From Mariniflexile gromovii (GTDB taxonomy: Bacteria > Bacteroidota > Bacteroidia > Flavobacteriales > Flavobacteriaceae): 64,000 bases of DNA. The DNA lies in assembly GCF_017814435.1 (NCBI RefSeq), contig NZ_JAGJCB010000007.1:1-64000 (forward strand), given 5' to 3'. How positions within the stretch are numbered: position 1 is the stretch's first letter; each line of letters begins with the position of its first letter. Below, piece by piece: positions 44,653 to 53,587 of the stretch. The notes under the pieces are model-generated. The model ran no database searches. It was not told the origin of the DNA and worked only from the letters and a program-made list of their open reading frames with translations. The position numbers were made by a program, and so were the translations under genes.

Positions 44653-46002
44653 ATGAGTTCAAACAGAAGAGATTTCATAAAAAAAACAGCTTTAGGTGCC
44701 ATAGGAGCTACCATAGTTTCAAATAGCGCCAATGCCATGTCGGCAAAAAGTTATTCAAAAATAATAGGTTCAAACGACAGAATATATATCGCATTACAAG
44801 GTTTGGGCAGACGTTATGGTGCTTACCTGGGCCCTATAGTAGACAAAAAAAACAATATTGAAATTAGCTATTTATGCGACGTTATGAAAAGCCAACGCGA
44901 TAAAGCGGCCGCTAATCTAGCTAATAAAATCAGCAATAAACCGAAGCTCGAAAATGATATCAGAAATATTTTAAACGATAAAAAAGTAGACGCTATTTTT
45001 ATGGCAACACCAGACCATTGGCACGCTCCTGGAGCTTGTATGGCCATGCAAGCTGGAAAACATGTGTATTTAGAAAAACCTTGTAGCCATAATTTAGAAG
45101 AAGGCGAACTGCTTATAGCCTATCAAAAAAAATATAATAAAGTGGTACAAATGGGTAACCAACAGCGTTCCTCATTACAATCGCAAGAAATAATAAAAGA
45201 CATTCACAACGGTGTTATTGGAGACGTTTATAATGCCATTGCGTTTTACACCAGTAAGCGTGGACCCGTACCGCACCAAACAAAAACTGCACCACCTGAA
45301 GGGTTGGATTGGGAACTTTTCCAAGGGCCAGCTCCAAGAAGAGCTTATACCGATGATACTTGGGATTATAACTGGCATTGGTACGGTTGGGATTACGGCA
45401 CTGCCGAAATGGGGAACAATGCCACCCACGAATTAGACATTGCACGTTGGGCTTTAGACGTTAAATTCCCAGAACATGTTGAAGTTAAATCGGGAAAATT
45501 CCATTATAAAGATGATGGTTGGGAAATGTATGACACTATGGAGGCGACCTTCCGTTTTTCAGGAAACAGAACCATTCAATGGGACGGGCGCAGTAGAAAT
45601 GGTTATGACAAATATGGCGCTGGCAGAGGAACTTTAATATATGGCTCTAAAGGTTCTACTATGATAGATAGAAATGGCTATAAATTATACGATTTAAAAG
45701 GTGAACTTATTAAAGAACATATAATTCCTGGAATTGAAGATGGCAATTCACTAGGTGGTGGCGGACAACTTTCTGCTGCACATACCCTTAACTTTTTTGA
45801 TGCCATTAGAGGAAAAGCAGAACTAACCTCTCCTATTGAGCAAGGTGCCATTAGCCAAACGTTAACGCACTATGCTAATATTGCTTCAAGAATAGACCAA
45901 TCTTTTGATGTTGATGAAAACACAGGACGTATATTCAACAGAGATGCCATGAAATTATGGTCTAGAACCTACGAACCAGGTTGGGAAATTAAACCTGTAT
46001 AG
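44653..46002 (+). CDS. Gfo/Idh/MocA oxidoreductase with Tat signal
   Basis: The 449-residue protein begins MSSNRRDFIKKTALGAIGAT, a twin-arginine export signal, so it is folded with its nicotinamide cofactor and then exported. It has the Rossmann start IYIALQGLGRRYGAYLG, ATPDHWHAPGACMAMQAGKH, the EKP motif in VYLEKPCSHN and MGNQQRSS. It likely oxidises a sugar hydroxyl (C3) of a glycoside or reduces a keto sugar in the periplasm. It follows the DUF1080 gene by 16 bp. Some members of the superfamily use inositol, which is worth noting given the MIOX gene, but nothing in the sequence decides this. Confidence 0.9.
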   Translation: MSSNRRDFIKKTALGAIGATIVSNSANAMSAKSYSKIIGSNDRIYIALQGLGRRYGAYLGPIVDKKNNIEISYLCDVMKSQRDKAAANLANKISNKPKLENDIRNILNDKKVDAIFMATPDHWHAPGACMAMQAGKHVYLEKPCSHNLEEGELLIAYQKKYNKVVQMGNQQRSSLQSQEIIKDIHNGVIGDVYNAIAFYTSKRGPVPHQTKTAPPEGLDWELFQGPAPRRAYTDDTWDYNWHWYGWDYGTAEMGNNATHELDIARWALDVKFPEHVEVKSGKFHYKDDGWEMYDTMEATFRFSGNRTIQWDGRSRNGYDKYGAGRGTLIYGSKGSTMIDRNGYKLYDLKGELIKEHIIPGIEDGNSLGGGGQLSAAHTLNFFDAIRGKAELTSPIEQGAISQTLTHYANIASRIDQSFDVDENTGRIFNRDAMKLWSRTYEPGWEIKPV

Positions 46003-46036
46003 TTTTTTTACTTATAAATAAAAATGCTTGATTGAG

Positions 46037-46074
46037 CTTATCGAACGCCTCTTATTAAGGTATGTTTCGATAAG
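46037..46074 (+). repeat. inverted repeat in the spacer between the two oxidoreductase genes
   Basis: cttatcgaa (46037-46045) pairs with ttcgataag (46066-46074), a 9-bp stem with a 20-nt loop, followed by ttcgacatggca. No U-run follows, so it is not a typical terminator. Similar ttcgataagttcgac sequences are, from memory, scattered between genes in Flavobacteria. Confidence 0.5.
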
Positions 46075-46148
46075 TTCGACATGGCATTTTAGAAGACAAT
46101 TAGCCATAAATTTAATTTCTACCAAACCATAAAAGCATAAAACAATTC

Positions 46149-47333
46149 GTGAAAAGAAAAGAATTTATAATCAAAAGTTCCGTAGCAACTGCAGCCCTAA
46201 CAACTTCGGCTGTAGCTTTAGGAAACGTTATTGATTTTAAAAATGCAAATGAAACATTAAACATTGGAGTTATTGGTACTGGAGATAGAGGTACCGGAAT
46301 GATTTCAAACATCAATAAAATCAAAAATTTCAATGTAATTGGGTGTTGCGATGTTTTGCCATTTAGACTAGACAATGGCTTAAACGCCGTAAAAGGAAAA
46401 GCCAAAGGCTATACTGATTACCGTAAATTATTAGACAATAAAGATATTGATGCCATATTGGTTACCACACCGTTCAATACACACTCTAAAATTGCTATAG
46501 ATGCTCTAGATGCTGGAAAACACGTGTATTGCGAAAAAACAATGGCAAAAGGGTTTGATGGTATTCATAATTTGGTTGAAAAAGTGAATCAAAGTAAAAC
46601 CGTTTTCCAAACTGGGCATCAGTACCACAGTTCCAGATTGTACACCCATGTTGTTAATCTTATAAAAAATGGCGAAATAGGAAAAATTGCCGCTTTTGAA
46701 TGCCAATGGAACAGACATGGCAATTGGAGACGCCCTGTACCAAGCCCTGAATTGGAAAAGCAAATAAACTGGAGAATGTACCGAGAATTTTCAGGCGGAT
46801 TGGTTGCCGAACTTTGTTCGCACCAAATAGATTTTGCCAATTGGGTTCTTGATGAAAAACCAACCCAGGTTATGGGAACCGGAGGTGTCGATTATTGGAA
46901 AGATGGTCGCGAAACTTACGACAATATCCACTTAATTTACAATTACTCAAGTGGTGTAAAAGCTAAATTTACCTGCCTTACAAATAATGCTAAAGATGAT
47001 TACCAAATAAAAGTATTGGGAGACAAAGGCAGCATTATTTTAAATTATACAAAAGCCTGGTTTTATCCTGAAGGCGGCAGAAAAAAAGAATTAGGTATTG
47101 TAGACGGTGTTTCGGGTGCTACAGCTAATTGGGAACAAGGACTTGGAACTCCAATAACCATTGAGCACACCGAACCTAGCGAACAAGCTTTAATTGATTT
47201 TAGAGACTGTATTGTTTCAAACAAAAAGCCTATTTCAAACATTATAACAGGTGCAAACACCGCCATTTGTATACAAATGGCCTTAGATGCCATGTACAAC
47301 AATAAAATAATTAACAGCCCTGTTTTTTATTAA
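46149..47333 (+). CDS. second exported Gfo/Idh/MocA oxidoreductase
   Basis: The 394-residue protein starts MKRKEFIIKSSVATAALTTS, a Tat-like signal with Lys-Arg in place of two arginines. Then come INIGVIGTGDRGTGM-type sequence, TPFNTHSKIAIDALDAGKH, VYCEKTMAKG (EKT instead of EKP) and TGHQYHSSRLY, features shared with the GH109-like branch of the superfamily, which includes NAD-dependent glycosidases. It may therefore cleave a glycoside itself or complete a redox pair with the preceding enzyme. It is in the DUF1080 operon. Confidence 0.87.
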   Translation: MKRKEFIIKSSVATAALTTSAVALGNVIDFKNANETLNIGVIGTGDRGTGMISNINKIKNFNVIGCCDVLPFRLDNGLNAVKGKAKGYTDYRKLLDNKDIDAILVTTPFNTHSKIAIDALDAGKHVYCEKTMAKGFDGIHNLVEKVNQSKTVFQTGHQYHSSRLYTHVVNLIKNGEIGKIAAFECQWNRHGNWRRPVPSPELEKQINWRMYREFSGGLVAELCSHQIDFANWVLDEKPTQVMGTGGVDYWKDGRETYDNIHLIYNYSSGVKAKFTCLTNNAKDDYQIKVLGDKGSIILNYTKAWFYPEGGRKKELGIVDGVSGATANWEQGLGTPITIEHTEPSEQALIDFRDCIVSNKKPISNIITGANTAICIQMALDAMYNNKIINSPVFY

Positions 47334-47378
47334 TATTGAATAAAAACCTAATTTGCAGGTTTAAATATGAAAATTTTA

Positions 47379-47411
47379 AAAAACAGCTTGCTAACCCAGT
47401 ACGCTGTTTTT
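47379..47411 (+). terminator. weak hairpin between oxidoreductase and rhamnosidase genes
   Basis: aaaaacagc (47379-47387) pairs with gctgttttt (47403-47411) around a 15-nt loop. It could reduce read-through into the GH78-like gene, which starts 22 bp later without any visible strong promoter. Confidence 0.5.
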
Positions 47412-47432
47412 ATTTAGTTAAACACATTTCAA

Positions 47433-49268
47433 ATGAAAAAACACCTTCTTTTTCTTCTATTAACATTGGTTTTATCCAAAGTTACAGCTCAAAATAAAAC
47501 CGATGATTTAGATTTAAAAACATCATTAATCAGTCCTGAAAAAATAATAAACATAAGTGAAGGGCATTATTTAATAGATTTTGGAAAAGCTTTTTTTGGA
47601 ACTGTAGAAATTACTTCCAAAAGAGCTCAAAACGATTCGTTAATATGTCATTTAGGTGAAAAATTAGAAACAATTAATACTATTGATAAAAAACCTGAAG
47701 GTACCATTCGATATCAAAAAGTCGTCTTACAAAACCTAACAGCAAATAAACCTACCACCCTTCAACTAAAACCAGATAAAAGAAATACAGGGCCTGCCGC
47801 CATTAAGCTACCGGAACATATTGGTGTTATCATGCCTTTTAGATATTTGGAAATTGAAAATCTAAAAATCCCTATCGAAGCCCTAAACATTTCACAAAAG
47901 GCCGTTCACTATAAATTTAATGATGATGCCAGCTACTTTTCATCTTCAAACAAAATAATGGACTCTATCTGGCAATTGTGCAAACACACCATTAAAGCAA
48001 CCAGTTTTATGGGCTATTACGTAGATGGTGATAGAGAGCGCATTCCGTACGAAGCTGATGCTTACATCAACCAATTAAGCCATTACAGTGTAGATAATGA
48101 ATACACCATGGCAAGAAGAACCAACGCTTATTTTATTGAAAACCCCACATGGCCCACCGAATGGTTATTGCATACGGTTTTAATGTTTTATACGGATTAT
48201 ATGTACACTGGAGATGTTGCGCCTCTAAAAGAACATTATGAAAACCTGAAGCTAAAAACACTTATGGATTTGGAACGTACCGATGGTTTAATAAGTTCTA
48301 AATCTCCAAACTTGAATGAAGATTTAATTTTAAGATTGGGCTTTAAAAAAGCCGATACCAAAATAAAAGACATTATCGATTGGCCTCCCGCACAAAAAGA
48401 CACCGGTTGGAAATTAGCAACCGCTGAAGGTGAACGCGATGGTTATGATATTGTACCAGTTAACACCGTGGTTAATGCTTTTTATTATTACAATTTAAAG
48501 TTAATGGCTGAAATTGCCACAACCATCAACAAACCCGAAGATGCTATTTTCTTTAGAAATAAGGCCAATAAAGTTAAAAAGGCAATAAACACTAAATTAT
48601 TCAACCATTCAAAAGGTTATTATTTAGATGGTGAAAACTCAACCCACTCATCTTTACACGCAAACATGCTACCATTGGCATTTGATTTGGTTCCTAAAGA
48701 ACATATAAAAACTGTTACCGAATTTGTAAAATCCAGAGGAATGGCTTGCAGCGTTTACGGTGCACAATATTTGTTGGAAGGTTTATACAAACACCATGAA
48801 GAAAAATACGCTTCCGCCTTGATAACCGATACTATTGGAGACCGCAATTGGTGGAATATGATAAAAGTAGGTGCTACCATGACCATGGAAGCTTGGGATA
48901 TGAAATACAAACCTAACTCCGATTGGAACCATGCTTGGGGTACTGCTCCTTTAAACGCCATTACACGTTATATGTGGGGCATTAAACCAAAAACACCGGG
49001 GTTTGCTGTGGCTGAAATAAACCCGAAATTGGGCGATTTAGTTTCTTCTAAAATAAAAGTACCTACACAGCACGGATTTATTTATGCGGAACATCAAAAA
49101 GAAAACAATAAAACCACCTTTAAAATAACCATTCCTGAAGGTATGACTGCTGAATTTTTGCACCCAAAAACAGCTTCAAAAGTTACTTTAAATATGAAAA
49201 AAGTAAAAAAGAAATCAGCTTCATTGATGCTTGAAAGTGGCTTGCATGTTATAGAAGTATTTCTCTAA
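47433..49268 (+). CDS. GH78-like alpha-L-rhamnosidase
   Basis: The 611-residue exported protein (signal peptide to about residue 20) has an N-terminal beta-domain and an (alpha/alpha)6 barrel. Catalytic-region motifs of GH78 are VDGDRERIPYEADAYINQ (197-214), IGDRNWWNMIKVGATMTMEAWD with the likely catalytic glutamate, and WNHAWGTAPLNAITRYMWGI, followed by the usual beta-sandwich. GH78 removes terminal alpha-L-rhamnose. It is shorter than many GH78 and lacks extra N-terminal modules, so specificity is open. It is last in the DUF1080 operon and ends at a strong palindromic terminator. Confidence 0.85.
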   Translation: MKKHLLFLLLTLVLSKVTAQNKTDDLDLKTSLISPEKIINISEGHYLIDFGKAFFGTVEITSKRAQNDSLICHLGEKLETINTIDKKPEGTIRYQKVVLQNLTANKPTTLQLKPDKRNTGPAAIKLPEHIGVIMPFRYLEIENLKIPIEALNISQKAVHYKFNDDASYFSSSNKIMDSIWQLCKHTIKATSFMGYYVDGDRERIPYEADAYINQLSHYSVDNEYTMARRTNAYFIENPTWPTEWLLHTVLMFYTDYMYTGDVAPLKEHYENLKLKTLMDLERTDGLISSKSPNLNEDLILRLGFKKADTKIKDIIDWPPAQKDTGWKLATAEGERDGYDIVPVNTVVNAFYYYNLKLMAEIATTINKPEDAIFFRNKANKVKKAINTKLFNHSKGYYLDGENSTHSSLHANMLPLAFDLVPKEHIKTVTEFVKSRGMACSVYGAQYLLEGLYKHHEEKYASALITDTIGDRNWWNMIKVGATMTMEAWDMKYKPNSDWNHAWGTAPLNAITRYMWGIKPKTPGFAVAEINPKLGDLVSSKIKVPTQHGFIYAEHQKENNKTTFKITIPEGMTAEFLHPKTASKVTLNMKKVKKKSASLMLESGLHVIEVFL

Positions 49269-49286
49269 AAAACAATCATTTTTAGT

Positions 49287-49319
49287 AGACCTCACAGGTT
49301 TTAAAAACCTGTGAGGTCT
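49287..49319. terminator. palindromic bidirectional terminator (GH78 / GH3)
   Basis: A perfect 15-bp stem pairs 49287-49301 with 49305-49319 around a 3-nt loop (core cctcacaggtt/aacctgtgagg). It lies between the convergent GH78-like gene and the GH3 gene. The sequence resembles a dispersed palindrome I recall from flavobacterial genomes. Confidence 0.8.
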
Positions 49320-49368
49320 TTATCTAAAAGAATATAGTTTCAGTTAAAACAAACCAAAACTTACCTTC

Positions 49369-51786
49369 TTAATCATTTAAAGGCAGTATTTCAAACTCTT
49401 TTTGCAAATGGATATCAACTGAAGAACTTCCTATTAAAACCTCAAAAGTTCCGGGTTCTACCGTCCAATTCATATTTATGTCTAAAATTTTTAAATCGTC
49501 TGGGGTTAAAGTCATGTGTATCGTTTTCGTTTCTCCAGGTTGCAATGGTACACGCTCAAAACCTCGAAGTTGCGATTCGTAAGTGGTAACACTACTCACT
49601 TTATCTTTTAAATACAATTGCACAACCTCGTCCCCTGCTCTTTTTCCAGTATTTTTTACTTTAAAGGATACTTCCATAGTACTCTGTGCTTGCTTCGTTT
49701 TTTGATTCACTACCAAATCGCTATAGGCAAACGTGGTATAACTCAACCCATAACCAAACGGATACAAGGGTCCTAAAACACGCGTATTTCCATAACCATT
49801 GGGCCCTTCACCAGGTTGTCCTGCTTGCGACCCCGGTTTAAACGGGAAATTTAAAGGAATTTGACCAACTGACTTAGGAAATGTTACTGATAATTTTCCG
49901 CCAGGGTTATAATCACCAAACAAGGTTTCAGCAATAACGTTACCTGCTTCGGTACTTGGAAACCATGCTTCTAAAATAGCTGGTAAAAATTTATGCTCCC
50001 AATTTATAGTTAATGGTTGCCCATTTATAAGCACTAAAACAACGGGTTTTCCAGTGGCATACAACGCTTGTACCAATTGAAATTGACGCCCTGGAAGTCC
50101 TAAACTGGTACGCGACTTCGTTTCGCCTACACCCTTTTCGTCTTCACCAACTACGGCAATGATAACATCGGATTGTTTCGCTTTTTCAACCGCAGCATCA
50201 ATATTTGCTTGTTCTTCTTTTGAAAGTGGCGTTGGAATAATCTCGCTTCCTGGCCAATCGGGATCGATGATATCACAACCTTTTTCAAAATTTACTTCAA
50301 CTTTATTGCCTGCATATTTTTTTATACCTTGATATACAGATGTTGAAGGATTAAAAGCAGGTCCGTAACGGCTATAAGTAAAATTCAGTTCGTCTGCCAA
50401 AGGACCTGTTACCAAGATATTTTTCACTTTGGAAATATCAAGTGGCAGCAAATTATTTTCATTTTTCAACAAAACCAAAGACTCTCTATTTATTTGTTTA
50501 GAAAAATCTTCATCAGCTTTTGTATGTACTACCTTATCGGCTTCTTTTGGATTTTCAACATAAGGATTGTCAAACAAACCTAACCTGAATTTTACTCGCA
50601 ACACATCGGCAACACGTGAATCTATTGTTTTCATTGAAATTTTACCTTCAGCAATTAATTCACGTAAAGGCTCGATAAACGATTCTGGCGTTCTGAATGT
50701 AGTACGCACATTCAAACCAGCTTCTATTACTTGACGCACTGCCTCTTTATAATCTTTGGCAACGTGGTGTTTTTCTGAAACATATTCCACAGCTTCACTA
50801 TCTGAAACCACATAACCTTTAAAACCATATTGTTCACGCAATAATTCGGTTAAAAAATAGCGACTTGCCGTTACTGGCACACCATCATAATCGTTATAAC
50901 TACTCATAACACCCATAGGGGCTGCTTCTTCAATAACGCGTTTAAAAGGGTACAAATGCAATTGATGCATTTCTCGAGGCGCCACATGTGGGTCTGTTCT
51001 GGCATCACCATCTCTAGCACCTTTTGGAATGCTATACACGGCAAAATGTTTGATGGTAGAAGCTACGCCCTGCGATTGGATGCCCGATACCATTTGCTTA
51101 CCCATTTCTGCAATGTGAAATGGTTCTTCACCATAACATTCCAATACACGTCCCCAACGTTGGTCGCGTGCTACATCTAAAATAGGTGCATACACATTGG
51201 TATAGCCTAAAGCTTTTGCCTCTCGCCCAACCATAGTACCTGCTTTATAAACCAAGGCTTTATTCCAAGTACTACCAATACCAATAGGAGCTGGTAATGG
51301 CGTTGCTTTTTCATGGCATAAACCGTGTACGCCTTCGTTGGTGAAATCGACAGGAATTCCCATTCGGGTTTCTTCAACGAACCATTTTTGAACTTTATTG
51401 ATGGCTTCGGCGTGTGTGCTATACGGGTAGGCATAAGGCGTATGTGTTTTTTCTTGATTCCAAATGGTGTTTAGATGCTCATCGATATTAGCAATTCCAT
51501 CTTTCCATACACGGTTTTTCCAGTTTGGTGTTGGAAATTCATCTTCCAAAACACGCGCAAAACCATATAATGTAGTGAGCTGACATGTTTTTTCTTCAAC
51601 ATTCATTAAAGAAAGTAAATTGGAAACTCTGGCATCTATATGTGCTTTGGGATCTTCAAACACATCTTTAATTCCGTTCTTATTGAAATCTATCCAACCT
51701 TTTTTGTAAATAGATTGTTTATCGGTTCTCATTCCTGTGCACAGAAAGGAAATTGTAATAACTGCTATAACTTTGAATGACTTCAT
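49369..51786 (-). CDS. GH3 beta-glycosidase
   Basis: The 805-residue exported enzyme has GH3 N- and C-terminal domains and a fibronectin-like end (about 690-805). After the signal comes WIDFNKNGIKDVFEDP, an EF-hand or dockerin-like calcium loop often seen at the start of Bacteroidota GH3 enzymes. Landmarks are TNEGVHGL, RDQRWGRVLECYGEEP, KHFAVYS (246-252), the nucleophile D329 in GYVVSDSEAVEY, and the acid/base region VVGEDEKGVGETKSRTSLGLPG. It probably acts as beta-glucosidase or beta-xylosidase on the second locus's substrate. It lies downstream of susD behind a terminator on the same strand. Confidence 0.92.
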   Translation of the reverse strand: MKSFKVIAVITISFLCTGMRTDKQSIYKKGWIDFNKNGIKDVFEDPKAHIDARVSNLLSLMNVEEKTCQLTTLYGFARVLEDEFPTPNWKNRVWKDGIANIDEHLNTIWNQEKTHTPYAYPYSTHAEAINKVQKWFVEETRMGIPVDFTNEGVHGLCHEKATPLPAPIGIGSTWNKALVYKAGTMVGREAKALGYTNVYAPILDVARDQRWGRVLECYGEEPFHIAEMGKQMVSGIQSQGVASTIKHFAVYSIPKGARDGDARTDPHVAPREMHQLHLYPFKRVIEEAAPMGVMSSYNDYDGVPVTASRYFLTELLREQYGFKGYVVSDSEAVEYVSEKHHVAKDYKEAVRQVIEAGLNVRTTFRTPESFIEPLRELIAEGKISMKTIDSRVADVLRVKFRLGLFDNPYVENPKEADKVVHTKADEDFSKQINRESLVLLKNENNLLPLDISKVKNILVTGPLADELNFTYSRYGPAFNPSTSVYQGIKKYAGNKVEVNFEKGCDIIDPDWPGSEIIPTPLSKEEQANIDAAVEKAKQSDVIIAVVGEDEKGVGETKSRTSLGLPGRQFQLVQALYATGKPVVLVLINGQPLTINWEHKFLPAILEAWFPSTEAGNVIAETLFGDYNPGGKLSVTFPKSVGQIPLNFPFKPGSQAGQPGEGPNGYGNTRVLGPLYPFGYGLSYTTFAYSDLVVNQKTKQAQSTMEVSFKVKNTGKRAGDEVVQLYLKDKVSSVTTYESQLRGFERVPLQPGETKTIHMTLTPDDLKILDINMNWTVEPGTFEVLIGSSSVDIHLQKEFEILPLND

Positions 51787-51829
51787 TTTATGATTGATTA
51801 AGTAATTTGCACGAATTAATTTTCAGTTT

Positions 51830-51867
51830 AAAAAAAAACGCCACTCAAAATTTACTTAAGAGTGACG
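51830..51867 (-). terminator. terminator between susD and GH3
   Basis: On the minus strand an 8-bp stem (51867-51860 with 51846-51839, one G-U pair) is followed by nine U. It should end most transcripts of the second susC-susD operon before the GH3 gene. Confidence 0.82.
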
Positions 51868-51899
51868 ATTTTCTTTATAAATAAGTAAACTTACTATAT

Positions 51900-53546
51900 T
51901 TAGTTAGTAGGTTTAAAATTTTCAGGAATTGCCAATGGTAAGAACCAGTTGTCTGGATTCATTAATTTTTGTTGTACCGTTGTTGCTGTTGCCGCATCGC
52001 CTGCTGATGCAAACTTACTTGCCACGGCATCTGCCACAATACTTGGATCGCTATTACGCTTAGCAAAACGTATTAAATCTTCCCATCTGGTACCTTCAAA
52101 TGCTAATTCCAAAGCTGCCTCGTTTAAAATAATTTGTCCAACAGCTTGAATAGTTTCTTGTTCAGATAAATTAGAATCTACACTTATTGGTGCCACATCA
52201 ACTCGTCCTCTTATACCTTGATTACCAGCTGTTATTGTACCACTTGAGTTTGCTATATAATATGTACCTGTAGCAAAGTTTAAATAGCTCTCTGGATTAT
52301 TTAAAAATGGTGAATTAGAAGTTGTTGGAATGGTAGTTGAATTGAAAATACCGTTAACAACAGCTAAAGCTTGTTCTGTATGGCCAGCATAATTAATAGC
52401 TTCAGCATATCTAAGATACACTCTTGCTGCTCTGTTCCAAATAAAATACTCATATTGATATTTAGCTATTCTAGCATTTTCTCCAGAGCCAAAATACGAA
52501 CTCGGGTTACCGTTATTATCTGGTATCGTTCTATTGTCTCCTTCACCTCCTGGATAGGTTGCTCCTCCTAAATAACTCTTAAACTGAGAGTCCCAGTTTG
52601 AAATAGCTAAAGTTGAAGGTTTCATTTGATTTGTAAGAACTTTAAAACTACTGTTTGGTTGTCTAAATTGATCGCTAAATGCCGTATAGTTAATCACTTC
52701 GTTATTTGTTACAGATTCCGATAAGAAAATTGAAGGCCAACCGGTTGAAACACTATAATTCCCTCCACTTAAGTTAGTAGCTACAGTATTTGATGTTAAA
52801 TTATAACTACCAGTATTAAAAACATTTTTATCAAGAAAAGTTTTATAATAGGTTGCTGCTGTAACATAACTTCCTTTCCATAAATGTAAATCGCCTAAAA
52901 GCACATCATTATCCGGTATCATACTAAAAATATTATAACCCAATGAGTTTTCATATTTAGTAACATTTTCTATTCCAGCAACAGATTCTAGATTTTGGAT
53001 TAACTGATCTATCCCTTGTTCAAAAGTAAGTAATGGGTAGTTTTCTTTTAAATCTTGAGTGTTAGCAATAGGCTTTGTAATATATGGAAGCTTCCCGTAG
53101 TTTATTAAAATTTGTATTTGTGCCCATGTTCTAATTCGCATGATAGAAGCGTAATCGTCTTCCAAAATACCATCATAAGCTTCGGTATCAATGCCATTAA
53201 TAGCGAAATTACAATTGTTTATTATCGAGAACAATACTGATGGATTAATATATTTATTGTTTGGGTTTATGTTATGCGTATTAATTTGTCTAATATCGTC
53301 TTCTGCGTTTGCAGTAACATCTGCCAAATCGGCTCTCATTTCACCCAACACAATATACTGACCTGTAATTTCTTGCATTTGCGATAAAACTCCGAATAAA
53401 GCTGACCTTGCATCAAGCTTGTTATCGCCTAAATAATCTTCTTCCAATAACACTTCTTCTGGAGAAACGTCTAAAAGACTTTCACACGACGTTAATAGAG
53501 TTGAAGCGAAAAGTAGGCTTAAAAAAATATTTTTATACTGTTTCAT
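51900..53546 (-). CDS. SusD-like glycan-binding lipoprotein (second locus)
   Basis: The product from the ATG at 53546 is 548 residues with lipobox LLTSC. An alternative start at 53582 would add 12 polar residues before the signal peptide, which is unlikely. The SusD pattern is visible: YLGDNKLDARSALFGVLSQM, IMRIRTWAQIQILINYGKLP, ALELAFEGTRWEDLIRFAKR and the ending WFLPLAIPENFKPTN in its usual form LPIPxxE. It directly follows the second complete susC gene. Confidence 0.92.
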   Translation of the reverse strand: MKQYKNIFLSLLFASTLLTSCESLLDVSPEEVLLEEDYLGDNKLDARSALFGVLSQMQEITGQYIVLGEMRADLADVTANAEDDIRQINTHNINPNNKYINPSVLFSIINNCNFAINGIDTEAYDGILEDDYASIMRIRTWAQIQILINYGKLPYITKPIANTQDLKENYPLLTFEQGIDQLIQNLESVAGIENVTKYENSLGYNIFSMIPDNDVLLGDLHLWKGSYVTAATYYKTFLDKNVFNTGSYNLTSNTVATNLSGGNYSVSTGWPSIFLSESVTNNEVINYTAFSDQFRQPNSSFKVLTNQMKPSTLAISNWDSQFKSYLGGATYPGGEGDNRTIPDNNGNPSSYFGSGENARIAKYQYEYFIWNRAARVYLRYAEAINYAGHTEQALAVVNGIFNSTTIPTTSNSPFLNNPESYLNFATGTYYIANSSGTITAGNQGIRGRVDVAPISVDSNLSEQETIQAVGQIILNEAALELAFEGTRWEDLIRFAKRNSDPSIVADAVASKFASAGDAATATTVQQKLMNPDNWFLPLAIPENFKPTN

Positions 53547-53587
53547 TTGTTGTTTTTTAATGATTTCAATCTTCATATTCAATAAAA

